From contig JAFWRL010000178.1 of assembly GCA_017520105.1 (NCBI GenBank), positions 1 through 12,070 of the forward strand: a stretch of 12,070 nucleotides of DNA, read 5' to 3'. The stretch is from Fibrobacter sp. (GTDB taxonomy: Bacteria > Fibrobacterota > Fibrobacteria > Fibrobacterales > Fibrobacteraceae). The translations under genes were made by a program, and so were the position numbers. Under the pieces are notes generated by a model. That model was not told the DNA's origin. It did no database searches and worked only from the letters and a program-made list of their open reading frames with translations. Below are positions 1 through 6,090 of the stretch, in pieces (the stretch's first letter is position 1; the number at the start of each line of letters is the position of its first letter).

Positions 1-30
1 AGACTAGAGATTATTTAATAAAAAATTTCT

Positions 31-72
31 TTCGTCTTTCGTCTGTAGGACCGCAGGTCCGTTCTCTCATCT
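31..72 (-). repeat. Hairpin repeat with flanking TTCGTCT heptamers, copy A
   Basis: On the plus strand this reads two direct TTCGTCT heptamers (31-44), GTA, a perfect 5-bp stem GGACC (48-52) / GGTCC (56-60) with loop GCA, then GTTCTCTCATCT. A second copy lies at 2930-2972, where the stem is GGGCC/GGCCC: the middle pair has changed on both sides and pairing is kept. The element overlaps the last codon and TGA stop of the minus-strand phosphatase gene, so it would lie in the 3' end of that transcript. It is not itself a classic terminator, although a T-rich stretch follows it further downstream on the minus strand. Function unknown. Confidence 0.7.
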
Positions 73-777
73 AAATAGCAGCCAGCCCGTTTCCATGGCG
101 GTCACGGGAGTTACTTTCACATTGCCTTTTTCGGGCACCTCAAAAACAAGCCCCGTCAAGAAGTTCATCCAGCATTTCGGCTCAAATTTAAAACTGCAAA
201 AATGCGAGAGGCACGGCACAATCCACGCGTCGTGCGTCACAAAGATGTTGAATCGTGATTGCGCTTTTTCAAACATCATTTCACGCATCTGTTCCGCACG
301 CTCGTGAAACGGCCAAAAAGCATCATGCTCGCCTGAATCCAGCCACTTGCAAATGCCTTCGTAAAAGCCTTCTCGCAAAGTCTGCTCGTAAGCAGGCACA
401 TCTCGAACAAAGAAATCACCGAGAGCGTCAAGCGGCGTGACATTTACTGAAGCACCCGTGGCAACACCCTGCGTAGTTCCTGGAATCGCAAAGTTCCCAA
501 AGCCCGCCAACTTGCGACCTTCACCAATGCACTGCGCTGTTTCCACACAACGCCCCACCGGGCTAGAAAAATACACCGCATCGCCAATCGCCGGAATCAT
601 CCGCCCAAGCGCTACTGCCTGACGGCGCCCACGTTCCGTAAGCCCCACATGAGCACCAAAGTCCTTATCGCCGGGCGTGATGTGATTGCGTTCGGCGTGA
701 CGCAAAAGCAAATATATTTTGGAGTTCCAGTCAACCTGGGCAAAAAAGTCGGAAAATTGTACAAAGTCGTTAGTCAT
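67..777 (-). CDS. Histidine phosphatase superfamily (phosphoglycerate-mutase-like) protein
   Basis: A 236-residue protein with the hallmarks of branch-1 histidine phosphatases: the RHAE motif at residues 26-29 (Arg26 and phospho-accepting His27), the GLTERGRRQA segment near residue 45, a Ser-Pro-x-x-Arg motif (Arg76) followed by ETA, and a second catalytic His182 in FVTHD. The family hydrolyses or transfers phosphate on sugars, phosphoproteins or small metabolites; the substrate cannot be told from sequence. There is no signal peptide or membrane segment, so it is probably cytosolic. The ATG at 777 lies inside a heptamer repeat and has no Shine-Dalgarno site; no other ATG precedes the catalytic motif, so this start is the best choice. 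It lies 41 bp downstream of the PAP2 phosphatase gene on the same strand and may be co-transcribed with it. Confidence 0.85.
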   Translation of the reverse strand: MTNDFVQFSDFFAQVDWNSKIYLLLRHAERNHITPGDKDFGAHVGLTERGRRQAVALGRMIPAIGDAVYFSSPVGRCVETAQCIGEGRKLAGFGNFAIPGTTQGVATGASVNVTPLDALGDFFVRDVPAYEQTLREGFYEGICKWLDSGEHDAFWPFHERAEQMREMMFEKAQSRFNIFVTHDAWIVPCLSHFCSFKFEPKCWMNFLTGLVFEVPEKGNVKVTPVTAMETGWLLFR

Positions 778-822
778 TGGTTATTAGTTGGTAGAACTTA
801 GTCTATAGTCATTGGTCGTTAG
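771..822 (-). repeat. Degenerate 7-bp tandem array filling the PAP2/histidine phosphatase junction
   Basis: Read on the plus strand from 771, the sequence breaks into seven consecutive heptamers that begin TAG or TGG (for example TAGTCAT, TGGTTAT, TAGTTGG), followed by a final TAG at 820-822. On the minus strand the consensus is NNNACYA. The TAA stop of the upstream PAP2 gene (819-821) is in the last unit and the ATG start of the phosphatase (775-777) is in the first, so the whole spacer is repeat. TAGTCAT occurs twice (771-777 and 806-812); the upstream copy supplies a second ATG that runs into a stop after four codons. An array with a matching consensus precedes ackA. Confidence 0.7.
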
Positions 823-1364
823 CCTGCAATTGCAGCGGAAATTGGAATCCACAAAACATGCCCAAGGGCAAAGCTTACGACGCCAAGCGCAAATCCGCAC
901 AGCACATCCGTCAGCCAGTGCACGCCGAAATACACACGCAAAAGTCCCCACGTGAGCGGCAACAGCATCATAATCCAGCCGTACTGCGGAACGATAAAGA
1001 ATACCGTACTAGCGACAGCCAAATTGTTCATCGTATGGCCCGATGGAAAACTGTACTTGTCGAGCGGCGGCACTTCCGCCTTGATTTGCGGATTTGCGGC
1101 AAACGGACGTGGGCGCTTGGTGCTGAGCTTAACGCCTTCATAAATCACGAGGCTCATCGCAAGCGACACCAAAGCCTGCCAAAGAATCGGCAAAAAACTT
1201 TCCCAACCAATTTTCCAAATCAAAAACGCAATGAACAAAGCCCAGATATAGCCATCCCCCAAGCGCACGTAAAACTTGAGGAACTTCGTCGTCTTCGCGG
1301 AAAAATGCCGATTCGTCCAGTAAACCGAAACGCGATTGTCAAATTCAGAAATTTTCTTCAACAT
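819..1364 (-). CDS. PAP2-family membrane phosphatase
   Basis: A 181-residue integral membrane protein with all three phosphatase motifs of the PAP2/acid phosphatase superfamily: K79-x6-R86-P87, P107-S-G-H110, and R143-x5-H149-x3-D153. His149 is the expected nucleophile and His110 the acid/base. Hydrophobic stretches near residues 40-60, 62-77, 112-126, 128-145 and 152-175 fit about five membrane spans, with the active site at the membrane face. Family members dephosphorylate phosphatidate, phosphatidylglycerophosphate or undecaprenyl diphosphate; a cell-wall lipid-carrier role is plausible but not shown. The start at 1364 has no visible Shine-Dalgarno site. It is followed after 41 bp by the histidine phosphatase gene in the same direction, giving a two-gene phosphatase unit. 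The usual Ser before Arg in motif 3 is Leu here. Confidence 0.88.
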   Translation of the reverse strand: MLKKISEFDNRVSVYWTNRHFSAKTTKFLKFYVRLGDGYIWALFIAFLIWKIGWESFLPILWQALVSLAMSLVIYEGVKLSTKRPRPFAANPQIKAEVPPLDKYSFPSGHTMNNLAVASTVFFIVPQYGWIMMLLPLTWGLLRVYFGVHWLTDVLCGFALGVVSFALGHVLWIPISAAIAG

Positions 1365-1406
1365 CGAGTTAAATGTAGATTTTTACGCTCACCGCACTGC
1401 ACCAAA

Positions 1407-1436
1407 ATACTATTATTTAAATGTAATAGGTGGCAA
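1407..1436 (-). promoter_or_regulatory. Possible promoter of the PAP2 gene
   Basis: On the minus strand there is TTGCCA (1431-1436) and TAGTAT (1407-1412) separated by 18 bp, in an A/T-rich patch about 43 bp upstream of the PAP2 start. Matches to the sigma-70 consensus are only partial and no Fibrobacter promoter model was applied, so this is a weak call. Confidence 0.25.
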
Positions 1437-1459
1437 GCATCAGGTCTGCTCCACACTTC

Positions 1460-1487
1460 GTCATCCTGAACGACAGTGAAGGATCCA
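1460..1487 (+). repeat. Dispersed GA-bulged hairpin repeat, copy 1
   Basis: Begins GTCATCCTGA and ends GAAGGATCCA. The outer stem is ATCCT (1463-1467) / AGGAT (1480-1484), followed inward by opposed GA dinucleotides and a short inner AC...GT pairing around GACA. Three more copies in the window share the outer stem and the GA/GA step. This copy pairs with an inverted copy at 1508-1538. Confidence 0.65.
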
Positions 1488-1507
1488 AACATTTAACAAA
1501 AGAAATG

Positions 1508-1538
1508 ACTGGATTCTTCGGCTACGCCTCAGAATGAC
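1508..1538 (-). repeat. Dispersed GA-bulged hairpin repeat, copy 2 (inverted)
   Basis: On the minus strand this reads GTCATTCTGA ... GAAGAATCCAGT. The outer stem is ATTCT/AGAAT, where the other copies have ATCCT/AGGAT; inside it lie GA opposite GA and an inner stem GGC/GCC with loop GTA (inner stem at 1520-1522 and 1526-1528). It faces copy 1 at a distance of 20 bp, so the two could also fold into one long inverted repeat. Confidence 0.65.
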
Positions 1539-1573
1539 GATATCAATCAAGTCCTGCCAGCCAAGCCGAATGC

Positions 1574-1608
1574 ACCACTAATCACTAACCACTAACCACT
1601 GATTACTA
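1574..1608 (+). repeat. Five tandem heptamers directly before ackA
   Basis: Five uninterrupted 7-bp units, consensus AYYACTR (ACCACTA, ATCACTA, ACCACTA, ACCACTG, ATTACTA), end two bases before the ackA ATG. They occupy the place where a Shine-Dalgarno site would be and none is visible. The consensus agrees with the NNNACYA heptamers that precede the histidine phosphatase start, in the same orientation relative to the gene. Confidence 0.75.
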
Positions 1609-1610
1609 AA

Positions 1611-2792
1611 ATGCGCGTACTCGTTTTAAACTGCGGCAGTTCCTCGGTCAAGTTCGCCGTCATCGACACCAAGACTAAAGAATCCATCGCAAGCGGCCTC
1701 GTCGAAAACATCGGCGTCAACGGCCACACCAAGGCAAAAGGCCCCGAAGGCAAAATCGACTTCAACTTCGATTGCCCCACGCATGCCGAAGCTGTTGACC
1801 AGGTCAAGAAATTCCTCGACGCCCAGAAACTCACAGGCACGATTGAAGCTATTGGCCACCGCGTTGTGCATGGCGGAAAGTACATCAAGAGTGAGAAGGT
1901 CACGCAAGAAGTCATCGACTACATCCGCAGCATCACGCTCTTTGCGCCGCTCCACGAACCGGCTCACGCAACGGGCATGGAATGCGCCACAAAGTTCTTC
2001 CCGGGCCTCCCGCAGGTCGCCGTGTTCGATACAGCATTCCACCAGACGATGCCGCAAAAGGCTTACCTCTACGGCATTCCGTACAAGTTCTATGAAAAGG
2101 ACGGTATCCGCCGTTACGGCGCCCACGGCACAAGCCACCGCTTTGTGACTGCCGAAGCTTGCAAGGTGCTTGGCACCAAGCCCGAAGAAACCTGCCTCAT
2201 CACGGCCCACCTCGGCAACGGCTCTAGCTGCTCCGCGATTTTGAACGGCCAGTGCGTCGATACCACTATGGGTTTCACCCCGCTCGAAGGTCTTATCATG
2301 GGCACCCGTTCCGGTAGCCTCGACCCGGCAATCCTCTTCTACATCGCAAAGAAGTACGGCAAGGAATACGGCACTATCGATCAGCTCGACCACCTCGTGA
2401 ACAAGGAATCCGGCTTGCTCGGCCTCTCCGGCCTTTCGAACGACATGCGTACGCTCACGCAGGCTGCAAGCGAAGGCAACAAGCAGGCTCAAATTGCGCT
2501 CGACGTTTTCTGCTACCGCCTCACCCGCGAAATCGGCGGTCTCGCCATGGCACTTCCGCGTATCGATGCCATCGTCTTTACCGGCGGCATCGGCGAAAAC
2601 AGCTTCTACGTCCGCAAGCAGGCTTTGGACAACTTAAAGATTCTCGGTTACCAAGTTGACGAAGAACGCAACCTCAAGAGCGGCAAGGAATCCAACCACC
2701 TCATCACGAAGGACGGCACGCCGAAGGCAATCGTCGTTGCAACAAACGAAGAATTGCTCATCGCCCTCGACACTGAAGAACTGGTGAAGTGA
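1611..2792 (+). CDS. ackA: Acetate kinase
   Basis: A full-length 393-residue acetate kinase, which makes ATP and acetate from acetyl phosphate and ADP in fermentation. Family signatures are all present: N7 in VLNCGSSSVK with Lys14, HRVVHGG (Arg84), FDTAFH (Asp140), YGAHGTSH (His172), the nucleotide-binding AHLGNGSS near 199-206, TRSG (Arg233), the GGIGENS loop near 325-331, and the C-terminal NEE (Glu380). It is cytosolic and of normal length. The usual partner pta is not adjacent: upstream is the divergent PAP2 gene and downstream a terminator, so it appears to be a single-gene unit. The ATG at 1611 begins the conserved MRVLVLNCG start and is secure although no Shine-Dalgarno site precedes it; a heptamer array does. 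Acetate is a major fermentation product of Fibrobacter, which fits. Confidence 0.97.
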   Translation: MRVLVLNCGSSSVKFAVIDTKTKESIASGLVENIGVNGHTKAKGPEGKIDFNFDCPTHAEAVDQVKKFLDAQKLTGTIEAIGHRVVHGGKYIKSEKVTQEVIDYIRSITLFAPLHEPAHATGMECATKFFPGLPQVAVFDTAFHQTMPQKAYLYGIPYKFYEKDGIRRYGAHGTSHRFVTAEACKVLGTKPEETCLITAHLGNGSSCSAILNGQCVDTTMGFTPLEGLIMGTRSGSLDPAILFYIAKKYGKEYGTIDQLDHLVNKESGLLGLSGLSNDMRTLTQAASEGNKQAQIALDVFCYRLTREIGGLAMALPRIDAIVFTGGIGENSFYVRKQALDNLKILGYQVDEERNLKSGKESNHLITKDGTPKAIVVATNEELLIALDTEELVK

Positions 2793-2811
2793 CGCTCGTA
2801 AAACGAGCGTC
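2791..2811 (+). repeat. Perfect 9-bp hairpin starting in the ackA stop codon
   Basis: GACGCTCGT (2791-2799) and ACGAGCGTC (2803-2811) form a perfect stem with an AAA loop. The first two bases are the last two of the ackA TGA stop, and the right arm runs into the next dispersed hairpin. There is no T-tract directly after it, so it is more likely an mRNA 3'-end structure or repeat arm than a terminator. Confidence 0.6.
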
Positions 2812-2841
2812 ATCCTGACGCCAAAGGCGGAAGGATCCAGT
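2809..2841 (+). repeat. Dispersed GA-bulged hairpin repeat, copy 3
   Basis: Outer stem ATCCT (2812-2816) / AGGAT (2832-2836), GA opposite GA (2817-2818 and 2830-2831), inner stem CGCC (2819-2822) / GGCG (2826-2829), loop AAA. The inner stem differs completely from the other copies yet pairs perfectly. Confidence 0.7.
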
Positions 2842-2859
2842 AACTCTTGTAATAAAAGA

Positions 2860-2890
2860 GGCTCCGCATTGCGGAGCCCTTCTTTTGTTT
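2860..2890. terminator. Rho-independent terminator between ackA and the convergent surface-protein gene
   Basis: GGCTCCGC (2860-2867) and GCGGAGCC (2871-2878) form a perfect 8-bp GC-rich stem with loop ATT, followed by the T-rich CTTCTTTTGTTTT. An A-rich run (2854-2857) on the left could serve the opposite strand, so it may act in both directions. It lies 67 bp after the ackA stop. Confidence 0.8.
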
Positions 2891-2899
2891 TAAAGGGCG

Positions 2900-2921
2900 A
2901 TGCCGGAACGAAGTCCGGCAT
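2900..2921. repeat. ATGCCGGA hairpin
   Basis: ATGCCGGA (2900-2907) and TCCGGCAT (2914-2921) form a perfect 8-bp stem around ACGAAG. It stands between the ackA terminator and the stop-associated element at 2930-2972. No T-tract follows on either strand. It looks like another small dispersed palindrome; a related but imperfect ATGCCG...CGGCAT hairpin is at 8037-8060. Confidence 0.5.
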
Positions 2922-2929
2922 GACATTCT

Positions 2930-2972
2930 CTCGTCTTTCGTCTATAGGGCCGTCAGGCCCGTTCTTTCGTCT
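2930..2972 (-). repeat. Hairpin repeat with flanking TTCGTCT heptamers, copy B
   Basis: CTCGTCT and TTCGTCT (2930-2943), ATA, stem GGGCC (2947-2951) / GGCCC (2956-2960) with loop GTCA, then GTTCTTTCGTCT. It matches copy A (31-72) along its whole length, with a paired change in the stem. It ends inside the stop codon (2971-2973) of the minus-strand surface-protein gene, the same position relative to the gene as copy A. Confidence 0.7.
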
Positions 2973-5900
2973 ATTTAATCGTCCACGTCTGGTTGTTCAC
3001 GCGGAGAATCTTGCGGCCCTGCACCTGAGCAGAAACGCTATTCACCTCGGCCGGGTTCACCGGAAGCTTTGCATTCCAGATTACGCGGCCCTGCATATCC
3101 AACATCTTTACAATGCCACGCTTTGCCATCACGGCGTTCTGCCATGTATTCTTCGGCTGGGCAAACACCGGCATCAAACCAGTCTTCGTTCCGACGACAA
3201 CGTACAAAGGAATCGTCACGTTCGCCTTGCTCGGGTCGGAAGCCGTAACACCGAGAGCAAACATCTGTCCTTCCTTGAACTTGACACCCTCGACAGCGGT
3301 TGCAGTCAGCACGGAACCCTTCATAGAAATCGTCATATATTTCTTCAAAGCGCTTGTTTCATTCGGCGTAAACGTCAGTTCATCTCCATCGACATCACGG
3401 ACAAGAGTGTCAAGATCCCACTTGACCTTCCAGCCCGACTTGTCTTTCACATAAATCGTATCCTTATGGAGAAGTTCGGGCTTGTCGTTCACCGCTGTAA
3501 TCTTCACGCAGAATTCAAAGCTCTTGGAACCGGACTTTTTGTCCGTCGCCGTCACGACAACATAGGCCTTGCCAGTCGAATCCGCAACAGAGTTGATTTC
3601 CAGAATCCCCTTGTCCGTAATTTCGACCTTGAGTTTCCCGTCCTTGCTCTTTACACTGAACGTGAGCGAGTCCCCTTCAGGATCCTTGAACCAGGATGCC
3701 ACCACGGACTTCGGATACTTCAAAGCTCTTGAAGTCGGGAAGTCTTCGGCAACAGTCGTATCCAATGTCGCAGGATTGACAACGACCGTCGGGAGCTGGT
3801 TTCGCTTTTCGACTTTAATCGTAACAATCGCCGCCTTGGACTTCGTCTCGTTGATGACGCAGTAGTAACCAAAGCGATCAACGTCTTCAAAGCCCTCGTT
3901 CGGCTTGTACGTAAAGCTACCATCCTTATTGAAAGTAAGCGTACCGTGGTTTGGCTTCTGGGCGAGTTCGGCAGTCATTCCCTTCGTCATGCCTTCAGGA
4001 TATTTGTCATTAGCAAGGACACCGTCCTTCGCACTTACAGTAAGAACCGTATCGTTAAACGCCGTGTATTCGTCATTCATTGCCTGAGCGACATCCTTCG
4101 GAGAGATGAGCTTCACTCCAATCTTCACGCCAGCAGAATCAATTCCATCCGACGCATAGAAGAAGATGGTCGCAAGTCCAGTGGCGCCCGTGACCGGCTT
4201 TACAGAAATAAAGTAGAAGTTCTCGTTGACGCTATCGACTGCAGCGACAATCTTCTGACCAACCGCACCATAAGTAAACTTCTGCGAGCCTTCATTAACT
4301 TCCTGGTCTCCGAAGACGAGCGATTTCGCAGGAATCTTAATCTGCTTGACCGTATCTTCGTCAAAGTCCATGTCAAGAGCCAACGTGTCCTTGAGGAACG
4401 TGCTATCGACAACAACAAATCCCGGCGGGTCATTGACCGGCTTCACGTGGATAACCACGGTTCCTTTTTCACTAACAGCGTCATGATTTGCCATTTCAAA
4501 AAGGACGTAGGTCAACGTGTCATCGCCATGGAAGTTCAAAGACGGCTTATAAGTAAACGAACCAAGGTTTGTGAACTGAGTCAGCTTGCCGTACTTGGTC
4601 GAATCAATGAGAACAACGATGAAATCATCGCCATCTGGATCAGTTGCCTTCATCCCGATGGCCTTTTCTCCATTAACAATAAAAGTTTGATCTTCATTAG
4701 TCTCATATTCGAGATCCACCGCGACCGGAGGACGGCTCAAATCCTTGATGGAAACGATATAGCTGACTTTGACCAAATCCGATTTTGTATCCGTCGCAGA
4801 GATTGCGATAATAAGGGACGTGTCTTTCTTGACATTCACCGGAATAAGAGCCAGCGTGTCTTTCAAAGTCACCTTATCCAGAGCAGTCAAGTTTTTCATC
4901 AACGGGGCAGACGTTTCAACAACGAACAGGAGCTTGTCGTTATCTTCGTCAGCAAACAGATTCGCAAGAGGAATCCTCAATGTATCCGCTTCAGACATCG
5001 TATCCAGGACCACGGCTCCAGTATCGTAAGGAGCAAGAACCGTCGTGGGGTGGTTGTTCTCAGGAGGAGGTTCGACTGGGCAGCTCGGATCACCCGGGCA
5101 AACAGGGCCCGAAGCCGCATCAGTAATGGTAACCTTAATCTGAGACTGCAAAGACGTTTCGCCCTTAATAGCAATCAGAACAACATTAACAGTCGTATCT
5201 TTTTCAACTGCGGCGGGGACATACACAAGGGTATCTTTCAACGTCGGCGACCCAGTCGGCTTAGCCTTCGTCAACAAAGCCGTCGGTGTCACAATCGTGC
5301 TAATCGACACGACGTCACCTTCACCAGCAGCAAAGACATCCGAAAGGACAATCTTCAACGAATCAGTCTCCTTGATCGTCACAGACTGAACTTTGTCGTA
5401 CGGTTCAAGAACCTTGAATCCAGTATCCGACACCACAACAGAAGATTCGCACTCGCCAAGAGAAATCGCTTTAATCGTAATTACATTCTTGTCTTTATCG
5501 GCGCCATCAACAGCTTCGGCAATGCCGGTCTTGTAGTTCATCTGGACACCCAGCTGCTGGGTAAGATCCAAATTGACTTCTTTTCCCCAGCCGGCTTCCT
5601 GGGCAAGATTTTTGAAATCGATGAACGTCGGTGTAAATTCATCCTTAGCCTGTAAAACTACGCCATGAAAGTTGTAATCCGTGACAGAGGATTGCTTAAA
5701 ATCGACACGGAACGGATTAGTAGCCTTGTACGTGAGGCAGAGACCGTCGTACGAGGAAAGATCAATAGGCACATCCTGCCTGTTGGTCTGCTTCCACGCA
5801 ATGCCAAAACCAGTGGCACTCGTCTTGCCTTCTCCCAAATTCAAGTTCAGCGTTGCAGTGAATTCCTTATAACCATCCGCATGGTCCTTAAGTACACCAT

Positions 5901-6051
5901 ACGTCTGTGTCGTGGTATCCTGATAGCTAAACCAATAAGCAGGCTGCACATCATTGCCTTTTTGCTTATCAAAACTCCACACCGTCGCACCGGCGAAACT
6001 CGAAACAGCGCCGGCCAAAACCATCAAAACTGACAAAGATAGCGACTTCAT
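2971..6051 (-). CDS. Large exported multidomain protein: carbohydrate-binding-like domain plus cadherin/Ig-like repeats
   Basis: The ATG at 6051 is chosen over those at 6069 and 6066 because GGAGGA lies 7 nt before it, giving 1026 residues. Residues 1-20 are a signal peptide ending SSFA. Residues 22-203 form a tryptophan- and aromatic-rich beta domain (motifs DLSSYDGLCLTYKA, FRVDFKQ) resembling ligand-binding modules of Fibrobacter glycan-acting proteins. Then come about seven Ig/cadherin-like domains: 212-311, 338-437, 441-539, 543-650, 657-747, 753-853 and 858-953. A Pro-rich linker with two cysteines sits near 315-337. Acidic DxDxD-type calcium-binding-like motifs occur near 368, 471, 790 and 886. 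The 657-747 domain has the typical GVLAND and GSFTYKPNEGF signatures. LKDTL recurs at 271, 396 and 553, pointing to internal duplication. The last 60 residues form a sorting-domain-like module (KMLDMQGRVIW). No catalytic motif was seen; a surface adhesin or scaffold role is inferred. Confidence 0.82.
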   Translation of the reverse strand: MKSLSLSVLMVLAGAVSSFAGATVWSFDKQKGNDVQPAYWFSYQDTTTQTYGVLKDHADGYKEFTATLNLNLGEGKTSATGFGIAWKQTNRQDVPIDLSSYDGLCLTYKATNPFRVDFKQSSVTDYNFHGVVLQAKDEFTPTFIDFKNLAQEAGWGKEVNLDLTQQLGVQMNYKTGIAEAVDGADKDKNVITIKAISLGECESSVVVSDTGFKVLEPYDKVQSVTIKETDSLKIVLSDVFAAGEGDVVSISTIVTPTALLTKAKPTGSPTLKDTLVYVPAAVEKDTTVNVVLIAIKGETSLQSQIKVTITDAASGPVCPGDPSCPVEPPPENNHPTTVLAPYDTGAVVLDTMSEADTLRIPLANLFADEDNDKLLFVVETSAPLMKNLTALDKVTLKDTLALIPVNVKKDTSLIIAISATDTKSDLVKVSYIVSIKDLSRPPVAVDLEYETNEDQTFIVNGEKAIGMKATDPDGDDFIVVLIDSTKYGKLTQFTNLGSFTYKPSLNFHGDDTLTYVLFEMANHDAVSEKGTVVIHVKPVNDPPGFVVVDSTFLKDTLALDMDFDEDTVKQIKIPAKSLVFGDQEVNEGSQKFTYGAVGQKIVAAVDSVNENFYFISVKPVTGATGLATIFFYASDGIDSAGVKIGVKLISPKDVAQAMNDEYTAFNDTVLTVSAKDGVLANDKYPEGMTKGMTAELAQKPNHGTLTFNKDGSFTYKPNEGFEDVDRFGYYCVINETKSKAAIVTIKVEKRNQLPTVVVNPATLDTTVAEDFPTSRALKYPKSVVASWFKDPEGDSLTFSVKSKDGKLKVEITDKGILEINSVADSTGKAYVVVTATDKKSGSKSFEFCVKITAVNDKPELLHKDTIYVKDKSGWKVKWDLDTLVRDVDGDELTFTPNETSALKKYMTISMKGSVLTATAVEGVKFKEGQMFALGVTASDPSKANVTIPLYVVVGTKTGLMPVFAQPKNTWQNAVMAKRGIVKMLDMQGRVIWNAKLPVNPAEVNSVSAQVQGRKILRVNNQTWTIK

Positions 6052-6058
6052 TTTCAAT

Positions 6059-6064
6059 TCCTCC
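6059..6064 (-). promoter_or_regulatory. Shine-Dalgarno site that decides the start of the large surface protein
   Basis: GGAGGA on the minus strand, 7 nt before the ATG at 6051. The two upstream ATG codons (6069, 6066) overlap or precede it and cannot use it, and starting at 6051 gives a clean signal peptide beginning MKSLSLS. Confidence 0.75.
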
Positions 6065-6090
6065 ATCATATCTCAATAATCTATCAAGAT

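Noticed and set aside
67..1364. The two phosphatase genes as part of a phosphonate or defence system
   Set aside because: Neither protein has partner domains or neighbours pointing to such a system; both are common single-function families.
858..1469. Plus-strand open frame (203 codons) opposite the PAP2 gene
   Set aside because: Very basic product, no domain, and its tail runs into the dispersed hairpin repeat; the minus-strand PAP2 motifs are convincing.
771..1608. Possible CRISPR-like array from the short repeats
   Set aside because: Units are 7 bp, contiguous, without spacers, and no cas genes are nearby.
1626..2492. Minus-strand open frame (288 codons) opposite ackA
   Set aside because: The plus strand encodes an unmistakable acetate kinase across the whole span; the antisense product has no motif and an odd composition.
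2900..2921. ATGCCGGA hairpin as a second terminator
   Set aside because: No T-tract follows on either strand; the hairpin at 2860-2878 with its T-rich tail is the better terminator.
3946..5655. Long plus-strand open frame (569 codons) opposite the large surface-protein gene
   Set aside because: It is rich in Arg, Asn, Ile and Phe with no recognisable domain, lies wholly antisense to a well-supported gene and fits a codon-bias shadow.
6051..6069. ATG at 6069 or 6066 as start of the large surface protein
   Set aside because: They overlap or precede the GGAGGA site and would put extra acidic residues (MMEELK) before the signal peptide; ATG 6051 is better spaced.
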